From contig JAYTCQ010000309.1 in NCBI GenBank assembly GCA_043736395.1, forward strand, positions 1 through 24,801: a stretch of DNA of 24,801 nucleotides. Reading direction: 5' to 3'. Positions 5,542-14,920 of this stretch are shown in pieces; within the stretch, counting starts at the first letter, position 1; every line of letters starts with the position of its first letter. This DNA comes from JAFDVL01 sp043736395 (GTDB taxonomy: Bacteria > Acidobacteriota > Blastocatellia > RBC074). The position numbers and the translations under genes are program-made. The notes under the pieces are model-generated. The model ran no database searches and was not told the DNA's origin. It saw only the letters and a list, made by a program, of their open reading frames with translations.

Positions 5542-8139
5542 ATGTTTAAATCAATTTTTAATATCTTCCGATTATTCACCATTACTTCATTGCTAATAAG
5601 CGCAACTGTGCTTGTCGCTGCACAAGGTCCAGACCTGCAAGTCACTGGTCAAATCGTAGATCCGTCAGGTGCAGCGATTCCTAATGCAACGATTATTTTG
5701 AAAGATGCAAATGATTTGCGCCGCGAATATCATTCGGACGGGCGAGGCAATTTTTATATCTCTACTGTGCCTCCGGGCAAGTATGAGTTGATGTTTCAAT
5801 CGATAGGATTTGAAAAATTCACCAGACAAATTGAAATCAACCCAGTTACTCGTGAGTCGTTGCATATCGAATTAAAAGTTGGAATAAATCACGAAGGAGA
5901 CCCTATTGTTGATGACAAGATACAAAAAATTGAAGGCGTTATTTTTGATCCAAATGGAGCCGTGGTCGCAAATGCAACAATCCGACTAAAAGCAGGTGTA
6001 GGTAGCACTATTGAGACGTACTCAGATATTCAAGGGAATTTCAAGTTCCTCAACTTATCACCTGGAACTTATGAATTAACGGTTCAGTCAGCTGGATTCA
6101 ACGATTTTTCTAAGAGTATAAAAATTTCTCTTAACTCAAACGAATATATTAAGATTGAACTTACAATTGCAGCACGTAGTGACGGCGCATACATCGTAGG
6201 TGTAAATGGCACGGCTGATTTTCTCACCACTCGCCAAGCCACAGTCATCACTTCCTTCACCCCCAAACAAATTCAATCCGCCGCCGCACAAACCGTAGAC
6301 GATTTGCTGCGTCAGGTTCCCGGCTTTAGCAATTTTCGGCGTTCCAGTTCCCTGGTCGCGAATCCGACTACGCAGGGAGTTTCGCTTCGGGGCGCAGGCG
6401 CGAGTGGAGCCAGTCGTACCGCTGTGATCGCCGATAATATTCCGCTCAATGATGCGTTTGGCGGTTGGGTGTATTGGGATCGAATTCCGCGTGAAGCCAT
6501 TCAATCGGTTGAAGTCGAACGCGGCGGGGCTTCGCATTTATACGGTTCTGACGCGCTGAGTGGTGCGATCAATTTGACTACGCGGCGTGTGAATAAACCT
6601 ACGCTCAGTGCTTCGGCGAGTGCGGGGAATTTGAATACGCAGGACGCTTCATTTTTCGCGGGAACGAAAATCCGAAAATTAAATTTGGCATTGTATGGCG
6701 AGGCTTTCAAAACAGATGGATATTTTATTATTTCCCCAACCATTCGTGGCATCGCGGATACACGAGCGGCGTCAAATCATCGCAGTCTGACTTTGCGAAC
6801 TGGATTTGAATTCGACGAGAACAATGCGATTTTTTTGAGCGGTTCTTTGTACGATCAGAACAGAAAAAACGGAACCGTTTTGCAAACGAATGACACTGCC
6901 AATGAATCGCTTGCCGTGCGCGGTCAATTTCTCACGCCGGACAAAAGCAACTGGACGATTTCGCTGTATGGCAATCAGCAACGCTATCATCAAGTTTTTA
7001 CGGGAGTCGCAGCGAATCGTGCGACAGAAACTTTGGCTCGGCAACAATCCACTCCGGTACACGATGCCGGACTGCGAATGAATTGGTCGAATGCGACGAA
7101 TGGAATTCATACATTATTTGCTGGATTTGAAATTCGTGGCGTACGCGGAACCAGTGACGAAACAGTTTTCGCGAACAATCGCGCAACGACATTTGTGAGC
7201 GCCGGAGGACGTCAGCGACGCATCGGATTTTTTGCGCAGGATTACATTTCAATCAGTAAACGCTGGGCTTTGGTAATTAGCGGACGCTTCGATCAATGGC
7301 GCGATTCTTCGGCGGCTTCGGTTTCTCGTGCGCTCGCGACTGGAATCGTGACACCTACATTTTTTGCGCCGAGAAGCGTGAATGCCTTCAATCCGCGAAT
7401 TGCGTTGGAGTTCAAACCTGTCGCAAATGTAATTTTACGCGCGTCAGGCTATCGCGCTTTTCGTGCGCCAACATTGAATGAATTATATCGAAGCTTCCGC
7501 GTTGGAGATACTCTCACACAATCCAATAACACGTTGACCGCTGAACGCTTAACCGGCGGCGAAGCGGGAATGAATTGGAATATTAATAGACGCGTGATCA
7601 CGCGCCTGACCGGTTATTACACGGAAATCGTGAACCCGATTGCGAATTTTACGATTTCGACTACACCGACTTTGATCACGCGACAACGCCGAAATTTAGG
7701 ACGGACGCGATCATCCGGCATCGAAGCCGAAGTCGAAATGAAAGTCACGAATCAAATTCGTTTTTCGAGCGGATACATTTTTTCAGATGCGATTGTGAAA
7801 CGAGCGCCGCAGGATTTGACGCTGATAGGATTACAAATTCCACAAGTCCCGCGCCAGCAATTTACGATGCAGGCCAGTTATGACGATCCGAGATACGTGA
7901 ATGCCGCTTTGCAATTTCGCGCTTCCAGCCAACAGTTTGATGATGATCGGAATACGTTGCCGCTGGGTAGTTATGCGTTACTTGATGCGACAGTTTCACG
8001 GCGTTTAGGAAAATATTTTGAAGGATTTTTTGCGGTTCAGAATTTATTGAATCAACAATTTGTCGTGGCGCGGACTCCACTAGAAAATTTCGGAATGCCA
8101 AGAATGTTCAGAGGCGGATTGCGGATCAGAATCGAATAA
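5542..8139 (+). CDS. TonB-dependent outer-membrane receptor
   Basis: An 865-aa protein. It has a signal peptide (1-27, cut near VAA|Q). Two tandem carboxypeptidase-regulatory-like beta domains follow, residues 33-113 and 130-209, each with the D-P-x-G-A...N-A-T...G-N-F...P-G-x-Y-E-L pattern. The plug (about 232-350) contains VDDLLRQVPGF, GVSLRGAGASGASRTAV and VEVERGGASHLYGSDALSGAI, followed by a 22-strand type barrel to the end. It should import a scarce substrate in a TonB-dependent way. The plug resembles the BtuB/siderophore group, but the substrate cannot be read from sequence. I see no clear N-terminal TonB box; the regulatory-like domains sit where one would lie. The final residues (GGLRIRIE) end in Glu, not the usual aromatic. 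The first ~640 bases look more AT-rich than the rest. Confidence 0.92.
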   Translation: MFKSIFNIFRLFTITSLLISATVLVAAQGPDLQVTGQIVDPSGAAIPNATIILKDANDLRREYHSDGRGNFYISTVPPGKYELMFQSIGFEKFTRQIEINPVTRESLHIELKVGINHEGDPIVDDKIQKIEGVIFDPNGAVVANATIRLKAGVGSTIETYSDIQGNFKFLNLSPGTYELTVQSAGFNDFSKSIKISLNSNEYIKIELTIAARSDGAYIVGVNGTADFLTTRQATVITSFTPKQIQSAAAQTVDDLLRQVPGFSNFRRSSSLVANPTTQGVSLRGAGASGASRTAVIADNIPLNDAFGGWVYWDRIPREAIQSVEVERGGASHLYGSDALSGAINLTTRRVNKPTLSASASAGNLNTQDASFFAGTKIRKLNLALYGEAFKTDGYFIISPTIRGIADTRAASNHRSLTLRTGFEFDENNAIFLSGSLYDQNRKNGTVLQTNDTANESLAVRGQFLTPDKSNWTISLYGNQQRYHQVFTGVAANRATETLARQQSTPVHDAGLRMNWSNATNGIHTLFAGFEIRGVRGTSDETVFANNRATTFVSAGGRQRRIGFFAQDYISISKRWALVISGRFDQWRDSSAASVSRALATGIVTPTFFAPRSVNAFNPRIALEFKPVANVILRASGYRAFRAPTLNELYRSFRVGDTLTQSNNTLTAERLTGGEAGMNWNINRRVITRLTGYYTEIVNPIANFTISTTPTLITRQRRNLGRTRSSGIEAEVEMKVTNQIRFSSGYIFSDAIVKRAPQDLTLIGLQIPQVPRQQFTMQASYDDPRYVNAALQFRASSQQFDDDRNTLPLGSYALLDATVSRRLGKYFEGFFAVQNLLNQQFVVARTPLENFGMPRMFRGGLRIRIE

Positions 8140-8324
8140 TTTATATCGGTTTGCAGATGAGTGCGCCAACCGACATCAGGCATTCTCCATTGGATATTGC
8201 AGTGATTGTCCATTGTTATGCAATAAAAACTGCTTTTTCCCGAAAATAATTAAATTGAACAATTGCGAATAAATAATGATTCATGGTTTGGTCGCGCCCA
8301 TAAGAAATTTGCTATAAGTTCGGG

Positions 8325-10457
8325 TCAGAAGTTACCGCCGACACTGACAAAATTATTTTGTGCGGACTTTTCCTGGTTGACAATGTAGGCATCCGCCATC
8401 TCAACAGACAATGGCTTGCCCAAAAAATAACCTTGTGCGAAATCGCAGCCTTGAGAGTCCAATTGGTTCAGCTGAGCCAGTGTTTCAACTCCTTCCGCGA
8501 CGACATCCATCTTCAAATTATGAGCCAGCATCAAGATGGCACGCACAATCTCAGCGTGTTCACTTGACACATCCATGCGGCCCACAAAGGTGCGATCAAT
8601 TTTTAAAGTATCAATTGGAAATTTGTGCAGATGGCTTAACGAAGAATATCCCGTCCCAAAATCATCAATTGCCAACTTGCTGCCCAATGCCTTGAGTTCG
8701 GCTAACATGGCGGCGGCAGAGTCCGCGTTTTCCATGATGACGCTTTCGGTAATTTCCAGTTTTAATCTCGATGGCGCCAGCGAGGTTTCTCGCAAAACCG
8801 TCGCAATTTCATCCATAAAATTCGGTTGCGAAAATTGCTTGCCTGAAATATTCACGTTGATGGTTAAGGCGTCGGCGTGAGGAAATTTATCCTGCCATTC
8901 TCGCATTTGTCGGCAGGATTCGCGCAAGACCCAACTGCCGATTGGATTGATCAATCCGTTATCTTCGGCGAATGAAATAAATTCTGACGGGCCAACCAGG
9001 CCTTTGTCAGGACGGTTCCAGCGAACTAATGCTTCAAATCCTGTGAGCTTTTTCGTTTTCAGTGAAACGATGGGTTGATAATAAAGAACGAATTCCTCAT
9101 TGGTGATGGCCTGACGCAAATCGGTTTCTAATTGCATGATGCGAATCGCATTTTCTCGCATTACCAAATCAAAAATTTCATACCGCGCTTTGCCCTTATT
9201 TTTCGCCCGATACATGGCCGTGTCCGCATCTCGCAATAAATCTTCGGCTGATTCGCAATCTCCTAAACAAAGCGCTAACCCCATACTGGCAGTAGTGAAA
9301 ACTTCACGCTCATTAATTATCATGGGAGCTGAAATAACCGTTTGAATTCTCTCAGCCACGTACGCCGCGTCGGTTACTTGATCCAGATGATCCAGCAATA
9401 AGACGAATTCATCGCCTCCTAATCTTGCGACCATATCACTTGGGCGGAGTGCCTTATCTAACCGACGAGCAATTTCAATCAATAATTTATCACCTGCCAG
9501 ATGCCCCAAACTATCGTTGATAATTTTGAACCGATCTAAGTCCAGAAACAAAATTGCGAAAATATAATTCGAGTCGATCCTGGCCCTTTGTGAAGATCGA
9601 CGCAACTGCTCCATGAAAGCAGAGCGGTTCGGTAACCCGGTTAAATTATCGTGAGTCGCTTCATGCACGAGACGATCTTCTACGCTGCGACGGTCTGTGA
9701 CGTCCGTTTGCGATCCGGCCATCCGGTAGACTTTGCCAAAAGAATCACGGATAGCAATGCCACGGCTCAGAATCCATCGATAGCTCCTGTCCTGATGCAA
9801 CATTCGATGTTCGTGCTGAAAATGAGGCGAGCGACCTTCCAGATGTGCAGCCAATTTCTCGTTGAAGCCTGTAAAATCCTCCGGATGAATTCGCCCGAAC
9901 CATTCTTCCGGCATATTTCCAATCTCATCTTCCTTATAGCCCAGCATGGCTTTCCAGCGAGAGGAATAAAAAGTTTCACTGGTAATTAATCCCCAATCCC
10001 ACAAACCATCATTGGCCCCACGCGAAGCCAGCGCATACCGTTCTTCACTGGTTCGTAAAGCCTTCAGAGTTTGATTATCCTTGATCGCATAACGAATAGA
10101 GCGTTCGAGTAACGAGCTGGTTAGCTGCGATTTGATTAAAAAATCAGCGGCTCCGGCCTTCATGGCCTTGAAATCTACTTCTCGGTCACCTTGTCCGGTT
10201 AATAAAATAATTGGGGCCGTAAATCCTCTATGAAGTGCTTCGCCTAACAATTCAAGTCCGGTGTGCGCACCCATCAGATAATCAACCAAACACACATCGA
10301 ATTGCCGGGAAGCCATTTCGACCAGAGCGGTTTCGTAATTATTTTTCCAGGTTAAGTTAAAGGCATGGCGATCACACTCCATCAAGAGATCACGCGTAAC
10401 AATGAAATCGTCTTCATCGTCATCCACCAGTAAAACCCTGACCTGCCCATCACTCAT
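8325..10457 (-). CDS. REC-PAS-GGDEF-EAL cyclic-di-GMP regulator
   Basis: A 710-aa cytoplasmic protein. The receiver domain spans 6-122 (acidic pocket Asp12-Asp14, phospho-acceptor Asp59, Thr87, Lys109). A PAS domain with PAC end spans about 136-258 (GLWDWGL...TDVTDRR). The GGDEF domain spans about 265-428, with intact GGDEF at 347-351 and an RxxD inhibitory site at 338-341, correctly five residues upstream. The EAL domain spans about 440-690, with EAL at 475-477, DDFGTGYSS at 598-606 and EGVET at 655-659. Both cyclase and phosphodiesterase motifs look complete, so either activity is possible and phosphorylation of Asp59 may set the balance. Its start lies six bases after the stop of the stand-alone receiver gene, so the two are surely co-transcribed. 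GGGAG precedes the ATG inside the end of the upstream gene. Confidence 0.95.
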   Translation of the reverse strand: MSDGQVRVLLVDDDEDDFIVTRDLLMECDRHAFNLTWKNNYETALVEMASRQFDVCLVDYLMGAHTGLELLGEALHRGFTAPIILLTGQGDREVDFKAMKAGAADFLIKSQLTSSLLERSIRYAIKDNQTLKALRTSEERYALASRGANDGLWDWGLITSETFYSSRWKAMLGYKEDEIGNMPEEWFGRIHPEDFTGFNEKLAAHLEGRSPHFQHEHRMLHQDRSYRWILSRGIAIRDSFGKVYRMAGSQTDVTDRRSVEDRLVHEATHDNLTGLPNRSAFMEQLRRSSQRARIDSNYIFAILFLDLDRFKIINDSLGHLAGDKLLIEIARRLDKALRPSDMVARLGGDEFVLLLDHLDQVTDAAYVAERIQTVISAPMIINEREVFTTASMGLALCLGDCESAEDLLRDADTAMYRAKNKGKARYEIFDLVMRENAIRIMQLETDLRQAITNEEFVLYYQPIVSLKTKKLTGFEALVRWNRPDKGLVGPSEFISFAEDNGLINPIGSWVLRESCRQMREWQDKFPHADALTINVNISGKQFSQPNFMDEIATVLRETSLAPSRLKLEITESVIMENADSAAAMLAELKALGSKLAIDDFGTGYSSLSHLHKFPIDTLKIDRTFVGRMDVSSEHAEIVRAILMLAHNLKMDVVAEGVETLAQLNQLDSQGCDFAQGYFLGKPLSVEMADAYIVNQEKSAQNNFVSVGGNF

Positions 10458-10463
10458 ATCGCG

Positions 10464-10916
10464 CTATCTCCCACCCATTGGTAATTCAACGATCTCAAAC
10501 CAATATTTACCAATCGCCGTCATCACATCAATTAAACCATCAAAGTGTACTGGTTTTGTGATAAAGGAGCTGACACCTAAATCGTACGTTCGGAAGATGT
10601 CTTCTTCTGCTCTTGAGGTAGTCAGGACTACGACTGGTATATGCCGTAACAAAGGGTCGGCCTTGATCTCTTTCAGTGCTTCCCTGCCGTCCTTGCGCGG
10701 CATGTTCAGATCCAGTAAGATCAGCCCCGGACGAGTATCCGTAGATAGATCAGAATACTTTCCACGACATTGCAGGTATTCCATCAATTCCTCGCCATCA
10801 ACGACGAATTTTAAGTCGTTCGCCAGACGAATTTCCTCCAGCGCTTCGCGCATGAACATCCGATCATCGGGATCATCATCGGCGACAACTATTCTGATAG
10901 ACCTACTATCTGGCAT
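10464..10916 (-). CDS. Stand-alone response regulator receiver protein
   Basis: A 150-aa single-domain receiver with acidic pocket Asp13-Asp15, phospho-acceptor Asp69 in LILLDLNMP, Thr99 and Lys121 in FITKP. It has no output domain. The sequence style (DDDPDDRMFMREAL...LLDLNMPRKDGREALKEIK) is that of Rcp1-like receivers that pair with phytochrome-type kinases lacking HAMP. It probably takes phosphate from the kinase encoded 276 bases upstream and either passes it on or acts by protein contact. It is followed after six bases by the REC-PAS-GGDEF-EAL gene. A GAGG element lies 10-14 bases before the start. Confidence 0.93.
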   Translation of the reverse strand: MPDSRSIRIVVADDDPDDRMFMREALEEIRLANDLKFVVDGEELMEYLQCRGKYSDLSTDTRPGLILLDLNMPRKDGREALKEIKADPLLRHIPVVVLTTSRAEEDIFRTYDLGVSSFITKPVHFDGLIDVMTAIGKYWFEIVELPMGGR

Positions 10917-11192
10917 AGCAAAATAACCTCAAATGTAACGATGCTGTTTTTCACAGGAACTGCAGGTTTCCGGCTGGGTCTTGGATCAGCAGCACGTGTC
11001 ATTCGTTTGGGTTGCTTAAAATTTATTTTCGGTGCCAGGGGTATGGAACCTTCCAATGTAATTAGCTAAATTTTATGTGGGACCGACTGACGCATTTCTA
11101 CTATAAATTAATAGGAGTTAATGAAGTGGGGTTAATTCAGCATAACGAGTAAGGCGTTCCAGATCAAGAAAATTATTTTTATGGCGTGCCTG

Positions 11193-12995
11193 TCAATTTG
11201 AGACAGAATCCTTCCACTGCTGGGAAGGCAAGGAAATGATAAACTTTGCGCCCTGGTGCGGGGCGCTCTGGGCTGTAATTTGTCCACCGTGTCGTTCGAC
11301 GATTTTGCGACATACGGCCAGTCCGACGCCCGTTCCTTCGTATTCGCTCCGCCCGTGCAAACGCTGGAAAAGAGTAAAGATTCGATCCAGATATTTTTCT
11401 TCGAACCCGATGCCATTATCTGAAATCGTAATCTCGCATAAATTTGCATCGCTGTTGACGCGTTCAGCTGTTATTTTAATATGCGGTTTGATGTCAGCCT
11501 GTTGAAATTTCAGCGCGTTGCTCAGCAGATTTTGGATCAACTGCCGCATCTGCGTCGGATCAGCATCAATGATTGGAAGCGGATCAATATCCACCTGCGC
11601 TCCGGTTTGTTCAATGCGGATTTCAAGATCAGAAACGACCGCATTTGCAACCTCCTGAAGATCAACTTGCTCAAACGGCTTAGCTTTACTCGTGATCCGC
11701 GAAAACGATAACAGGTCATTAATGAGTACCTGCATCCGCGCCGCCGCATTTTGCATGCGCGCTAAATAATCAAGCCCTGTCTCATCCAGAGCTGCGCCAT
11801 ATTTAGTTTTCAGGCGATCCCCAAACGCTTGAATTTTTCGGAGCGGTTCCTGCAAATCATGCGAAGCCACAAACGCAAAATCCTGTAATTCCCGATTGCT
11901 TTGTTCCAAACGCACCGCGTTAGCCTGCAACTCGTGCTCATCATTTTTTCGCTGTGTCACATCGCTGATTAATCCAATGACTCCGATAATTTCGTTCTTA
12001 CGGTTACGTTGCGGCGAATACACTGAAGAACGCCACTGTCCGCCTTTTCCGGGCTGCTCAATAAAGAGATCGGGACTAAAGACGGTTTCACCATTTAGGG
12101 CCATCTGAAGCTGCTGAGCAATACCCTCGTTGATCATCCAGGGAAAGATCGACGGCGCATTTTTTCCCAGTACCTCGGCAGCCGGAATGCCCGTGAATCG
12201 CTCCATTGTTTGATTCCAAACAACGTAATTGAGATCACGGTCATACACGACAACTCCCTCCCCCGCGCTTGAGATAATGGCTTCCGAAAAGATTCGTGAT
12301 TCTTCGGCCTGCTCCGCTTTTTTTTGGACTGCATTCATCAGTCGCTGTTGGACTGCGAACATTGCCCAGGCAGTTAGAATCAGTGTTATAAAGCGCATGA
12401 CCAGCAGTTCTACATACGACGAACGCGAAGTTGCGGCGTCGGCGCTTATTTGTTTCGACGACTGCTCTTTAGACAATTCTTTAATCTGCTGCAAATCATC
12501 ACGAATCCGATTAAAGTGCGGCACTCCTTCTTTGAGATCGAGCGCGATAGCCTCTTTATTTCGACCTTCCAGAATTAGTGAAATAGTTTCATTGCGAGTC
12601 GCTAAATAAGCCTTCCAATCACTTGCTAATTTTTCGGGTAGCTCTGTATTTTTGATATTTCCAACAACTGAATTTGTATAATTCTCAATTAATTTCAAGA
12701 GGGCGGCATCGGATGCTCGCGATTCTTCCGCGTATTCCACCTGCAGGTTTGGATCAATCGTAGTCAACGAATACAACGCTTGCCTTCTGACCTCCTGCAT
12801 TCGATCCTGTATCTCTCCAATCAACGCCAAATCATTAATCACAATGCCAAACATTGCTCTGGTGGACTCATTGGTACGTCTCAACGAGTTCATATTTACT
12901 GTGCCAATGATCAGCATTAACAAACAAAAGGCGACAAACCAAATCGTAAATTTTTGCTGCGCATAAATTTTTTTTAGTGAAGAAGATATAGCCAT
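11193..12995 (-). CDS. Membrane histidine kinase with periplasmic helical sensor and PAS
   Basis: A 600-aa protein. TM1 is about residues 16-33. A periplasmic, all-helical region spans about 35-195 (like 4-helix-bundle chemoreceptor sensors), and TM2 is about 197-216. There is no obvious HAMP. A PAS/PAC domain spans about 232-350 (ending LISDVTQRK). A HisKA domain has His379 in ASHDLQEPLRKI, and the HATPase_c domain has N box (LLSNALKF, Asn493), G1 (DNGIGF, 526-531), F box (IFTLFQRLH) and G2 (GTGVGLAV). All catalytic boxes are intact. It should autophosphorylate His379 and feed the two receiver proteins encoded next. Its ATG shares one base with the stop of the binding-protein gene (TAATG), so it is translationally coupled to a periplasmic solute-binding protein, the likely ligand carrier. 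Confidence 0.94.
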   Translation of the reverse strand: MAISSSLKKIYAQQKFTIWFVAFCLLMLIIGTVNMNSLRRTNESTRAMFGIVINDLALIGEIQDRMQEVRRQALYSLTTIDPNLQVEYAEESRASDAALLKLIENYTNSVVGNIKNTELPEKLASDWKAYLATRNETISLILEGRNKEAIALDLKEGVPHFNRIRDDLQQIKELSKEQSSKQISADAATSRSSYVELLVMRFITLILTAWAMFAVQQRLMNAVQKKAEQAEESRIFSEAIISSAGEGVVVYDRDLNYVVWNQTMERFTGIPAAEVLGKNAPSIFPWMINEGIAQQLQMALNGETVFSPDLFIEQPGKGGQWRSSVYSPQRNRKNEIIGVIGLISDVTQRKNDEHELQANAVRLEQSNRELQDFAFVASHDLQEPLRKIQAFGDRLKTKYGAALDETGLDYLARMQNAAARMQVLINDLLSFSRITSKAKPFEQVDLQEVANAVVSDLEIRIEQTGAQVDIDPLPIIDADPTQMRQLIQNLLSNALKFQQADIKPHIKITAERVNSDANLCEITISDNGIGFEEKYLDRIFTLFQRLHGRSEYEGTGVGLAVCRKIVERHGGQITAQSAPHQGAKFIISLPSQQWKDSVSN

Positions 12996-13507
12996 TATTT
13001 ACCGCTTATTTTTAATTTGTATCCTGGCGCATCAGGTCCGAGTCCATCAATTCTTACGACCTTCACTGACTCATCAACTTCGTTGCTTCGCACATACCCA
13101 ATCGCTCCGGGAACGTTGAAAATGAACTTGCGGACACCATCAGCGGTGGCCAGCGATTTGGGCGGGCCTTCAGCTAATCCATTAAATGCGGCTTGCAAAA
13201 AGTGACGATTGAAATCACCTTCAGACATTCGATAAATTTGCCGTAAGACCGAGCTTCGATCAGGCTGTCCTTGTTCACGCATGACCAGCGTCACGCGACG
13301 TCCATTGCTCCACGCTCTGGTTTCGGCCAGAAAAGTTTTCCTTAATTCAGCGAATGAAAGATTATCAATGGGGTTTGATTTATTCACGATAATCGCGAGC
13401 GAGTCTTCCGCCACCGGAGGGAACAGAACGGGAGTTACATTTTTACTATTCGCCGACGTACTAACAATTAACGTCACAAAAATGAGTGTTTTTTTGATCC
13501 AATTCAT
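12995..13507 (-). CDS. Periplasmic PstS-like phosphate/anion-binding protein
   Basis: A 170-aa protein from the chosen start at 13507. A longer frame reaches 13573, but a strong ribosome binding site (AAGGAGG, then AGGAG) precedes ATG 13507, and a signal peptide follows at once (MNWIKKTLIFVTLIVSTSA). The mature part (LAIIVNKSNPIDNLSFAELR...FLAETRAWSNGRRVTLV, then GAIGYV) matches the short PstS-like/PBP-like family that binds phosphate or similar anions. It is about half the size of transport-type PstS and no ABC transporter genes are near, so a sensory role is more likely than import. It lies 19 bases after the porin gene and overlaps the kinase start by one base. Confidence 0.85.
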   Translation of the reverse strand: MNWIKKTLIFVTLIVSTSANSKNVTPVLFPPVAEDSLAIIVNKSNPIDNLSFAELRKTFLAETRAWSNGRRVTLVMREQGQPDRSSVLRQIYRMSEGDFNRHFLQAAFNGLAEGPPKSLATADGVRKFIFNVPGAIGYVRSNEVDESVKVVRIDGLGPDAPGYKLKISGK

Positions 13508-13526
13508 TTTCTCCTGACCTCCTTCC

Positions 13527-14897
13527 TTAAAAAGTAAATGAAAGCTGTAACGTGATTCCATTGGTAGTACCACGGGCTGGTTTATTTAGCCGTTCGAACT
13601 CAAGTTTGAGCGCGGCAAAATCACTTAGCTCATACCGTAGCCCCACACTCGGCCCATGAAGACGTCCGACATCTCCCCAGAAAGGGTCATTTTTATTGAT
13701 GTTCATGTACTGATAACGAAAATATGGACGGTATTTATTTATCCGGTGAGAAATTTGAGAATAGATAGCAATTGAATCCCAGTTTGAATTATTCTTTGCT
13801 TCAGAGTGACGCAGCCAGAAAAATTCATTCAAAAATTCAAAGCCCGGATGTTGGAATACGACATGCGAATTAAGAATTGTGCCTTGAATCCTGGCCGTGC
13901 CTTCTTGTTCGTACGAATCTCGATAGACCGAACTTCCAATTTGTAATCCGTTGATCGCAGCGGGACGCGCGTTCAAGCCCAATAAATAAGACTTCCCTTT
14001 GCGTGGCTCCACCGATAAAGGAGCAAGTCCGGTATCCTGCCGCACGTAATGCGGCGATCCTCCGTTCCCAAGCTGCGAAATGTAATTCAATCCCAATTTG
14101 CGCGAAGGGATTTGTCCATTGACGCTCACGCCGATGTTATGAATGGAAAGGATTCCACCTTTGTCTTCAAACTCCATGATGCGAGGCCGGGTCGCTGCCG
14201 TCTCAAACCATTTGCCATGGTGATAAACCGTATTGTAATACCCGATTGCCGAATGATATTTGCCGGCGGCGACAGTTAAATAATTACTGTGGTCATACTG
14301 TAAAAGCAGCCGCTCAGGATCAATAATAAATTCGCCATTGGATTCGGCTTCGATATTTAATTCGCCCAAAACGCTTAATTTTTCTGAGAGGCGCGAACTG
14401 ATTAGAAGGTCTACATTCCCAAGTAAAATCCGACTTTTGGCATTGTTTGGATTCATCTGCCAATCAATATTTGAAAATCCGCGCAGTTGAAATCCAGGCA
14501 GTCCATTCGTTATTTTATCAGTAAATGAGCTGTTATTATTCGCCTCACTTTCTGTCTCTTCAATGGGTTTATTTTGTTCTCTGGAATTATTTTTTGGAGT
14601 GATACTAACTGTTTGCGGTGCGGAATTAGGAGTTGAAGCAGGCGCCGGAGTCACTACTTTAGGTTCTTTTAATTCTTTGATCTGCGCCTCTAAACCTTCC
14701 ACTCGTTTGAGCAATTGCTGAATCAGCTCCGACTGAGGATCGGGAGCAATCTCTTGAATTTTCTCAGCCGAGACAGAAGGAACCGAAGGCGCAGTTGACG
14801 GTTGCGCCATCACATACGTCTCGCACAAAAGGCAGAAGCAAAATGATAATCGGCCCACCGCTTTAACGAGCGATCTAAGTAGGGATAATTGACTCAT
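13527..14897 (-). CDS. Outer-membrane porin-like protein with coiled-coil N-terminus
   Basis: A 456-aa protein. It has a signal peptide (1-31, cut near VMA|Q) and a short coiled coil at about 56-78 (SELIQQLLKRVEGLEAQIKEL), typical of trimeric porins that clasp peptidoglycan. A Pro/Ser/Thr/Asn-rich linker (80-125) leads to a beta barrel from about 135 ending in Phe456 (LQLSFTF). Within the barrel, AAGKYHSAIGYYN and WFETAATRP resemble motifs of porin-like proteins linked to phosphate-selective (OprP/OprO-like) channels. It is first in the cluster leading to the binding protein and kinase, so it may admit the sensed ligand. The ribosome binding site at 14897 is weak. I am confident it is an outer-membrane channel but not of its selectivity. 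Confidence 0.83.
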   Translation of the reverse strand: MSQLSLLRSLVKAVGRLSFCFCLLCETYVMAQPSTAPSVPSVSAEKIQEIAPDPQSELIQQLLKRVEGLEAQIKELKEPKVVTPAPASTPNSAPQTVSITPKNNSREQNKPIEETESEANNNSSFTDKITNGLPGFQLRGFSNIDWQMNPNNAKSRILLGNVDLLISSRLSEKLSVLGELNIEAESNGEFIIDPERLLLQYDHSNYLTVAAGKYHSAIGYYNTVYHHGKWFETAATRPRIMEFEDKGGILSIHNIGVSVNGQIPSRKLGLNYISQLGNGGSPHYVRQDTGLAPLSVEPRKGKSYLLGLNARPAAINGLQIGSSVYRDSYEQEGTARIQGTILNSHVVFQHPGFEFLNEFFWLRHSEAKNNSNWDSIAIYSQISHRINKYRPYFRYQYMNINKNDPFWGDVGRLHGPSVGLRYELSDFAALKLEFERLNKPARGTTNGITLQLSFTF

Positions 14898-14920
14898 ACA
14901 ATGTTCTTACACCGAACCTG

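Noticed and set aside
8199..8238. Terminator between the convergent receptor and c-di-GMP genes
   Set aside because: GCAGT/ACTGC followed by five T residues was noted, but the 5-bp stem with a 25-base loop is too weak to call.
10402..10926. A 174-codon plus-strand open frame
   Set aside because: Antisense to the receiver gene; Ser-rich shadow typical of the complementary strand.
12995..13507. PstS of a phosphate transporter
   Set aside because: The fold fits, but it is half-length and no pstC, pstA, pstB or phoU is present; a sensory binding protein is the better reading.
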